Shown one piece after another: positions 22,482 to 27,844 of a stretch of 27,844 nucleotides of DNA. The notes beneath the pieces are model-generated. The model ran no database searches. It had not been told where the DNA came from and was given only the letters and a program-made list of their open reading frames with translations. Location: NCBI GenBank assembly GCA_016302505.1, contig JAEDNL010000013.1, positions 1 through 27,844 on the forward strand, read 5' to 3'. Origin of the DNA: Bacilli bacterium (GTDB taxonomy: Bacteria; Bacillota_I; Bacilli_A; RF39; UBA660). Every line of letters begins with the position of its first letter. Position 1 is the stretch's first letter. A program made the position numbers and the translations under genes.

Positions 22482-24448
22482 TGAGTTTAACTTATATCAT
22501 AATACTTGTTTTAATTGGAATATTCATTATTGTTTTTATGTATATCGAACCATTACTAGCAAAACATAAAATAAAGAATAGTAATGAATATGGAAGTGCA
22601 AGATTTGCACGATTGGATGAGATAAAAAGGAATTTTAAAAAAGAAGAATTAAAAAGAATAAAAGAGGTAGGCTTTCCTATATATTTTGAAAAGAAATTGG
22701 ATTATGTTTATATGGATAAAGAAACACCACATTGGGTTTATTTGGGAGCAACAGGTAGTGGTAAATCTGTAACACAAGTAATTCCATTTTGTAGTTTTCT
22801 TTCTGTAGCTAATGAAAAGAGAAGTGCATTTATAACAGATCCAAAAGGTGAAATATTTCAAAAAACAAGTAAGATGTTTAAAGATAGAGGATATGAAGTA
22901 TTAACGATAGATTTTAGAAATCCAGAACAATCTAATAAATTTAATATATTGGAACCGATTATAAAAGAGTGGCAAGAATATATAGATTGTATAGAAATGA
23001 TGGAAGTATCTCCAACAGATGAAATAAAAATGAAATGTAACAATGAAGCTATGAGTCACTTTGCTGAAACAAATAGATTAATTACGTCTTTATCAGATAT
23101 GATAACAGCGGATAAAGTTGAGGCTAAAGATCCATTTTGGAATAACAGTGCAAGACAATTATTAGAAGGTTTAATAGGATTCTTTTTGGAGGAATATAAA
23201 CTTGGTAATATTAAGAGAGAACAAATAACAATGACTAGTATTAGAAAGTTTCAAAATAGTATGTTAGAAGATAAGAATGCAAAAACATTTAAACAATATT
23301 TAGAAACTAGAGAATATGGAAGTAAATCAAAAGACAGTTTAACATCAGTTATAACTGCAAGTGAAAATACTTATAAATCAATAACATCTGTATTTGGTAA
23401 TAAAATGAATATTTTTGATGATATTAATGTAGCTAATGTTACATCAAGTTATGATTCTAGATTTGATAATTTGGGAACAAAGCCAACAGTTTTATATGTT
23501 ATTGTTCCAGATGAAGATAAAACTTATTTTACTTTAGTTTCCATAATTGTAGGTTTACTTTATAAAGAATTAGTTAAAGTAGCAAATAAGCAGAAAGAAA
23601 AATGTTTGCCAGTAAAAGTCGATTGGATATTGGATGAATTTGCTAACTGTCCACCATTAACTGATATTGAAGCAATGGTATCAGTTGCAAGATCAAGAGG
23701 AATGAGATTTCATTTTTTTATTCAATCTTTTGCACAACTTGATAATGTATATGGAAAAGATGTAGCACAGATTATTTTAGATAACTGTGGATTAGTATAT
23801 TTAAAGACTAATACACAAGATACAGCAGAGGCTATTTCTAAGCGATTAGGGAAGAAAACAATTGAATCTAATTCAATTAGTCAATCTATGAGTTTAAGTC
23901 GCTACGATGGCAATAAATCAACTTCTCTGATGGCAAGAGAATTGTTAACTGCAGATGAAATAAAACAATTACATTATAAAATGATTATATTTCCAACAGT
24001 AGGATATCCTATTTTTAGAGATACAATTATTTATAAAGATTTTAAAATATATAAATCAGGAACTATTAATAGAAATATAAATAATTTAGAAAATTTAAAT
24101 TATACATATTTTACTGTTGAAGATATTCATTATGATTCAAATCAGTCTCAAGAATCAAATAAAATGTTAGATGATGAATATAAGAAACAAAAGAAATTAT
24201 TTAATGATATACTAACTTCGATTCAGAGAATATATGTTGATGTTAATTTTAAAACTAAATTTAAAATTGTAAATAGTAGGGTAGTATTAAAAATAGAATG
24301 TGATAAAATTTTGAATCAACAACAAATATTAAAATTAACTGCTGATTGGAAAGAAAAGTATCATTTATATTTTAAATCTAAAGAGAATAAACAATTTATT
24401 GATGTTCATTTTCAGTCATATGAAAAAACAGTTTCAAAAGAAGGTTAG
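22481..24448 (+). CDS. virD4: VirD4/TraG type IV coupling protein
   Basis: A 655-aa protein. ATG at 22481 overlaps the relaxase stop (TAATG) and has AAGGTGG upstream. An N-terminal membrane anchor (residues 3-25) is followed by the Walker A motif GATGSGKSVT near residue 88, FITDPKGEIF after it, and Walker B-like WILDEFANCPPL near 380, then ARSRGMRFHFFIQSFAQL. This is the full VirD4/TraG pattern. It couples the relaxosome to the secretion channel and uses ATP to push DNA. It is the last gene of the transfer operon, ending in a strong terminator. Confidence 0.93.
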   Translation: MSLTYIIILVLIGIFIIVFMYIEPLLAKHKIKNSNEYGSARFARLDEIKRNFKKEELKRIKEVGFPIYFEKKLDYVYMDKETPHWVYLGATGSGKSVTQVIPFCSFLSVANEKRSAFITDPKGEIFQKTSKMFKDRGYEVLTIDFRNPEQSNKFNILEPIIKEWQEYIDCIEMMEVSPTDEIKMKCNNEAMSHFAETNRLITSLSDMITADKVEAKDPFWNNSARQLLEGLIGFFLEEYKLGNIKREQITMTSIRKFQNSMLEDKNAKTFKQYLETREYGSKSKDSLTSVITASENTYKSITSVFGNKMNIFDDINVANVTSSYDSRFDNLGTKPTVLYVIVPDEDKTYFTLVSIIVGLLYKELVKVANKQKEKCLPVKVDWILDEFANCPPLTDIEAMVSVARSRGMRFHFFIQSFAQLDNVYGKDVAQIILDNCGLVYLKTNTQDTAEAISKRLGKKTIESNSISQSMSLSRYDGNKSTSLMARELLTADEIKQLHYKMIIFPTVGYPIFRDTIIYKDFKIYKSGTINRNINNLENLNYTYFTVEDIHYDSNQSQESNKMLDDEYKKQKKLFNDILTSIQRIYVDVNFKTKFKIVNSRVVLKIECDKILNQQQILKLTADWKEKYHLYFKSKENKQFIDVHFQSYEKTVSKEG

Positions 24449-24477
24449 GTGTAAAAACACTTAACCTTCTTTTTTTT
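24437..24477 (+). terminator. Strong terminator ending the transfer operon
   Basis: AGAAGGTTAGGTGT, loop AAAA, ACACTTAACCTTCT and seven Ts; a 14-bp stem with one G-U pair, holding the VirD4 stop codon. It ends the mobilisation operon. Confidence 0.9.
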
Positions 24478-24508
24478 GCCCTAAAGTATAAGGAAATATT
24501 GAATGTTG

Positions 24509-24517
24509 TGGTATAAT
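24509..24517 (+). promoter_or_regulatory. Extended -10 promoter of the DUF262-HNH gene
   Basis: TGGTATAAT, an extended -10; no good -35 box. The same GTGGTATAATTA string occurs at 27764-27775, before the last gene in the window. The transcript would start only about 15 nt before the start codon. Confidence 0.55.
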
Positions 24518-24538
24518 TAAAATGAGGATGTGGAAAGT

Positions 24539-25930
24539 ATGGAAGAAAATAATTTAATTACAGAAAATGAATTAATTGAAGAAATCAAAAACAATACAAT
24601 TTTAAGTGATGACATTGAGGCATTAGATGATTCAGATGAAGTAGGAGAACAATTTGATCGTAAGTTAGTTATTGATAAAGTTGATCCAACTATCGAATCA
24701 TTATATATGAAATTTACAAGACAAAAATTAATTTTGCAACCTGATTATCAAAGAAAATATGTTATGAAGTCTCAAGTTGCAAGTAGACTAATTGAATCTA
24801 TTTTATTAGATATACCATTACCAATTGTTTATTTTGCAGAAGAAGAAGATGGCAGCTGGAGTGTTATTGATGGACAACAAAGATTAACATCAATTATTTC
24901 ATTCGTTCAAGGAAAAAATCTTTATGATGATAAACCATTTAAATTAACTAGCTTAAATGTTATGACAGAATTAAATAGAAAATCATTTAGTGACTTGTCA
25001 AATGAACAACAAGAAAAAATATTAAATACAGCCATTAGATCATTTGTAATAAAGAAAGAATCAAATGATGATATAAAATTTGAAATATTTGAAAGATTAA
25101 ATACTGGATCTACTCCACTAAATGAAGACGAAATACGTAACACCGTGTATCGTGGTAAATATATGAATCTTTTAAAGGAATTAGAGAGTAATGAATTATT
25201 TGATAAAATTGTTAATAAACCAAACTTTAAGAACAGAATGTTATATAAAGGAATGATTTTAAGATTCTTTGCTTTCTATGAAAAAACATATTTAAACTAT
25301 AAGCCTAGTATGAAGCAATTCTGTAATAAACATATTAAAAGATTCAGAAATATGGATGATGAACAAATTGCAGAATATAGACAAATCTTTAAAGATACAA
25401 TTTCATCTATTTATTCTGTATTTGGAGAAAATGCTTTTAGAAGAATGATGAAAGAAGAAGGAACTAATAATTATATTTGGGCTAAAACTAGAATTAATAT
25501 GGCTTTATATGATATTCAAATGTATAGTTTTTCTAGATATGATAAAGAACAATTAATTAGACATGCAGATGAAATTAGAGATAGAATGTATGATCTAATG
25601 ATTAATAATCCTGATTTTATAAATGCAATTGAATTTAAAACAAGTAATACAGATATGGTAAATAGAAGATTTAGAATGTGGCTTGATATAATGGAAGACA
25701 TAATGAAACAAGATATTGAAACAGATAATCCAAGATGTTTTCCAGATTCAATAAAATCACAATTATATAATGAAGATCCAACATGTAAATTATGTGGACA
25801 AAGAATATTAAATTATGATGATGCTCATGTTGATCATATTCTTCCATATTCAAAAGGTGGTTTAACTGTTTTAGAAAATGCTCAAATAGCTCATAGATAT
25901 TGTAATCAACATAAAAGTAATAATGAATAA
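24539..25930 (+). CDS. DUF262 (GmrS-type) plus HNH nuclease, defence-like
   Basis: A 463-aa protein; the ATG at 24539 is preferred over a GTG at 24530, which crowds the GAGGA site. Residues about 45-190 form a DUF262 domain: LQPDYQRKYVM and VIDGQQRLTSI (DGQQR is the signature of this ParB/Srx-like nucleotidase fold). A long helical middle follows. The C-terminal 45 residues form an HNH nuclease: CKLCGQRI, DHILPYSKGG, NAQIAHRYCNQHKSN, with CxxC and CNQH zinc ligands. Proteins joining DUF262 to an HNH act as nucleotide-gated nucleases against modified DNA or phage (GmrSD-type, type IV restriction). With the downstream zinc-finger gene 29 nt away it may form a two-gene defence unit. Phage defence is inferred from the family. 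Confidence 0.85.
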   Translation: MEENNLITENELIEEIKNNTILSDDIEALDDSDEVGEQFDRKLVIDKVDPTIESLYMKFTRQKLILQPDYQRKYVMKSQVASRLIESILLDIPLPIVYFAEEEDGSWSVIDGQQRLTSIISFVQGKNLYDDKPFKLTSLNVMTELNRKSFSDLSNEQQEKILNTAIRSFVIKKESNDDIKFEIFERLNTGSTPLNEDEIRNTVYRGKYMNLLKELESNELFDKIVNKPNFKNRMLYKGMILRFFAFYEKTYLNYKPSMKQFCNKHIKRFRNMDDEQIAEYRQIFKDTISSIYSVFGENAFRRMMKEEGTNNYIWAKTRINMALYDIQMYSFSRYDKEQLIRHADEIRDRMYDLMINNPDFINAIEFKTSNTDMVNRRFRMWLDIMEDIMKQDIETDNPRCFPDSIKSQLYNEDPTCKLCGQRILNYDDAHVDHILPYSKGGLTVLENAQIAHRYCNQHKSNNE

Positions 25931-25959
25931 ATATAATATGAGAAAAAGAAGGTGATACA

Positions 25960-26949
25960 ATGGAAATTAATACTAAAGAATTATTTGAAGAAATTAAAAA
26001 TAAAACATTAAGTGATGTTATGGGTAGAGATCCATTTGAATTTACAGAGGAAGAACAAAAATTAGTTCAAAATTCAGAATGTTGCTGTGATGAAGATTGT
26101 AATTGTGATGATTGTGAATGTGAACATTATTATAGTCCTAGATTATTACAACATAATGAATTGTGCGAAATAATTGATGATTATATAAATGATTTTGAAT
26201 ATCAAATAAAAAGTAGAGGGAAAGATTATTACGAAAAAGGTAATATAGTTTCTGTTGTAAGAGATGGCAATAGATTTGTTTCAAAAATTGATGGAAGAGA
26301 AAGATACGTAGTTGAAATAGATTTTGATTCAGAAGATGAATTTATGGATTACAGTTGTACTTGTCCTTGTGATTTTCCATGTAAACATGAATATGCTGTC
26401 TTATTAGCAATTAAAAATAAAGAATACAATGAAATAGAATTAAAGCCACGTATTATTAAAAATGAATTAACAATTCAAAAATTAATTGAATTAATACCAG
26501 CTGAAGATTTAAAAAAATATATGTTATCTGAGGAAGGTAAAGATTATGTTTGTTTTGAGGTAGAACATTTTGAAAATCATTTTTCAAAATACTTACCTAG
26601 ACAAACTTATGAATATTATTATAATAATTTGTATAATTCATTATTGTTAGATGGTTATAGTAAAATAGAATATATTAATATTGCTAGAGGATTAATTAAT
26701 GGTGGAGAATATCAAGAAGCTTTTTACGCAATTAAAGCTTTAATAGAAGCTGCTAATGATGTTAAGGTATTAAATAAGTGGAATGAATTAATTGATCAAA
26801 TGCCTGCCATTGGTATGATACTTAGAATAATATATAGAAAATCTGATAATAATGTTAAGTCTAATATTGATGAATGGATTGGAATATTAGAAAATAATAA
26901 TTATTATGATAGTTTATATTTAGAAGATATTGTTTTAACAATTAAATAA
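25960..26949 (+). CDS. SWIM zinc-finger protein with Cys-rich N-terminus
   Basis: A 329-aa protein; AGAAGGTGA precedes the ATG. Residues 84-150 are a SWIM zinc finger: RGKDYYEKGNIVSVV, then CTCPCDFPCKHEYAVLLA with Cys133, Cys135, Cys141 and His143 as ligands. Before it, residues 41-56 contain a dense cluster, CCCDEDCNCDDCECEH, which could bind a second metal ion and is unusual. The C-terminal half, about 170-329, is helical and repeat-like. SWIM proteins bind DNA or proteins and often sit beside helicase or nuclease genes. Here it follows a DUF262-HNH gene by 29 nt with no terminator between, so both are probably one operon. Its exact function is unknown. Confidence 0.8.
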   Translation: MEINTKELFEEIKNKTLSDVMGRDPFEFTEEEQKLVQNSECCCDEDCNCDDCECEHYYSPRLLQHNELCEIIDDYINDFEYQIKSRGKDYYEKGNIVSVVRDGNRFVSKIDGRERYVVEIDFDSEDEFMDYSCTCPCDFPCKHEYAVLLAIKNKEYNEIELKPRIIKNELTIQKLIELIPAEDLKKYMLSEEGKDYVCFEVEHFENHFSKYLPRQTYEYYYNNLYNSLLLDGYSKIEYINIARGLINGGEYQEAFYAIKALIEAANDVKVLNKWNELIDQMPAIGMILRIIYRKSDNNVKSNIDEWIGILENNNYYDSLYLEDIVLTIK

Positions 26950-26968
26950 AATTGTTTGTTAGAAAATT

Positions 26969-26992
26969 AAAGAGATGAAAATCTCTTTTTTT
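26969..26992 (+). terminator. Terminator after the SWIM gene
   Basis: AAAGAGAT, loop GAAA, ATCTCTTT, then Ts; 8-bp perfect stem. It ends the DUF262/SWIM operon. Confidence 0.85.
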
Positions 26993-27025
26993 GTTATATA
27001 ATATTATTGTGATTAAGGTGACTTT

Positions 27026-27637
27026 ATGAATGAAAAATTTGATATTGAAATACAATCTGAATTAAAAGATGTGGCAATTATAGATTATGGTATTATAGAG
27101 GGAAATTCTACAATTGTTTTCATAAAAGCAGGACAAGATGGTTCTTTATATGGATATAAAAATAAGTATATAAGAATGGCAAAAAGAATTAATAAAAAAT
27201 ATGGATGTTCTGTAATATGTTCATCAAATCCTTTTGATGGAACTAATCCATTGGATAATGCATTTGATATTATCAATGACTATGCTAAGAGATTTGATGA
27301 TTATAAAGTTTATTATTTAGGATTTTCGAATGGTGCATTGATTGGAGCTTGGTTCGGGACACAATATAATAAAATTGAGAGAATGTGTTTAGTAAATGGC
27401 CCTTTAATGTATAATTGGCATAAAACAAAAGAATCAGTTTTAAACTGTAATTGTGAAAGAATTAACTTTGTTTATGGTGAAATGGATCAATCAGCTAGAT
27501 ATTTACCTTTATTAAATGACATAACTAATGAAAAAATCAAATTATTTACAGTGTATGAGGATCATCATTTTAGTTTTAATGATGAAGATTTTCAAACTTT
27601 ACCAGATAATTATTTATTTTATGACTTTAATAAATAA
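27026..27637 (+). CDS. Alpha/beta hydrolase
   Basis: A 203-aa protein; AAGGTGA precedes the ATG, and a TATAAT at 26997-27002 may be its -10. The nucleophile elbow is YYLGFSNGALIGAW, with Ser101 in GFSNG. Asp154 (VYGEMDQSA) and His180/His181 (EDHHFSF) complete a probable Ser-Asp-His triad. A short oxyanion-type segment and a reduced cap are consistent with a small hydrolase of unknown substrate. It has no signal peptide, so it acts in the cytoplasm. It has a terminator upstream and hairpin repeats downstream, so it stands alone. It may be cargo of the element or the first chromosomal gene beyond it; nothing distinguishes these. Confidence 0.75.
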   Translation: MNEKFDIEIQSELKDVAIIDYGIIEGNSTIVFIKAGQDGSLYGYKNKYIRMAKRINKKYGCSVICSSNPFDGTNPLDNAFDIINDYAKRFDDYKVYYLGFSNGALIGAWFGTQYNKIERMCLVNGPLMYNWHKTKESVLNCNCERINFVYGEMDQSARYLPLLNDITNEKIKLFTVYEDHHFSFNDEDFQTLPDNYLFYDFNK

Positions 27638-27639
27638 TA

Positions 27640-27686
27640 TCAAAGTGCAATTTTTGCACTTTGAAATATTAACTTTTGCACTTTGA
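27640..27686. repeat. Three copies of TTGCACTTTGA: an 11-bp hairpin plus a direct repeat
   Basis: TCAAAGTGCAA (27640-27650), loop TTT, TTGCACTTTGA (27654-27664) form an 11-bp perfect stem right after the hydrolase stop. A second TTGCACTTTGA lies at 27676-27686. The first arm could thus pair with either copy. No U-run follows the hairpin on the + strand, so a bidirectional or rightward terminator is not clear. Confidence 0.6.
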
Positions 27687-27764
27687 AATTATACATATTA
27701 TTTATTTCGGTTTTTAAGGAATATGTCGCAATAACTAGAGGTATAGGAATATAACTTTTTTTCG

Positions 27765-27773
27765 TGGTATAAT
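27765..27773 (+). promoter_or_regulatory. Extended -10 promoter of the last gene
   Basis: TGGTATAAT, 48 nt before the ATG at 27822, in the same GTGGTATAATTA context as the promoter at 24509. No clear -35 box. Confidence 0.5.
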
Positions 27774-27821
27774 TATAACTGTAAGAGAAAGACAAATAGT
27801 AATTTGAAAGTGAGAAGTATT

Positions 27822-27844
27822 ATGAAATATATAGCATTATTAAG
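27822..27844 (+). CDS. Start of a truncated gene, possibly DUF1697
   Basis: ATG at 27822 with GTGAGAAG upstream, encoding MKYIALL and then two bases of an AG- codon before the window ends. Many DUF1697 proteins begin MKYIALLRGINVGG, and AGN allows the Arg, so this family is a reasonable guess from a very short stretch. DUF1697 genes are usually chromosomal, which may mean that the element has ended before this point. Confidence 0.45.

Noticed and set aside
1..27844. CRISPR arrays, rRNA and tRNA genes
   Set aside because: No regular spacer-separated repeats and no tRNA or rRNA-like sequence were seen; the repeats found are tandem iterons or hairpins.

Overview
The window is very AT-rich and Gram-positive in style: strong AGGAGG-type ribosome binding sites, a sortase with its substrate, and U-tailed intrinsic terminators. 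TGA is used as a stop and TGG as tryptophan, so the code is standard. It most likely comes from a low-GC member of the Bacillota, perhaps a gut commensal. Nearly all of it is one integrative and conjugative element (ICE), or a plasmid-like relative. The left end is cut inside what is probably the integrase gene. The right end of the element is not identified.

Layout. (1) 1-500: leftward integration/excision module, with a truncated integrase start, a small excisionase-like helix-turn-helix (HTH) gene, an intrinsic terminator just before its ribosome binding site, and a promoter with upstream 12-bp iterons. (2) 560-6100: defence cargo. Two gamma-class adenine methyltransferase subunits precede a GIY-YIG/SF2 helicase fusion in one operon, followed by a 105-aa unknown. 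(3) 6110-6970: a second 12-bp iteron array and a promoter 28/34 identical to the excisionase promoter but facing right, a second tandem promoter, a 35-codon ORF ending in a strong terminator, and an ArpU/RinA-like regulator. (4) 7000-11200: surface module, with a lipid- or membrane-anchored protein, a micro-membrane protein, a thioester/Cna-B adhesin and its own sortase. (5) 11210-13760: DNA-maintenance module, with an HTH protein, four 23-bp iterons plus an AT-rich tract (origin-like), two single-stranded DNA-binding (SSB) proteins, a gene split by an in-frame TAA, DUF3846 and an XRE regulator. (6) 13780-24450: type IV secretion and mobilisation, with VirB2-, VirB6- and PrgI/VirB3-like membrane proteins, a third SSB-like protein, VirB4, an M23 cell-wall hydrolase, an oriT with an RP4-type TATCCTG nick core, two ribbon-helix-helix (RHH) proteins, a MOBP relaxase and VirD4. 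(7) 24480-27844: DUF262-HNH nuclease with a SWIM zinc-finger protein, an alpha/beta hydrolase, and the first codons of a probable DUF1697 gene.

How it fits together. The relaxase and RHH proteins would nick and hold the DNA at oriT. VirD4 would hand it to the VirB4/VirB6/VirB3 channel, the M23 enzyme would open the wall, and the thioester adhesin anchored by the sortase may hold mating cells together. The SSBs and iteron locus fit a replicating intermediate after excision. The excisionase/integrase promoter and the entry promoter of the transfer side share an unusual control block (12-bp iterons, near-identical promoter, leader terminator), which suggests that excision and transfer are switched on together. 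The restriction-like operon sits exactly between the two copies of this block.
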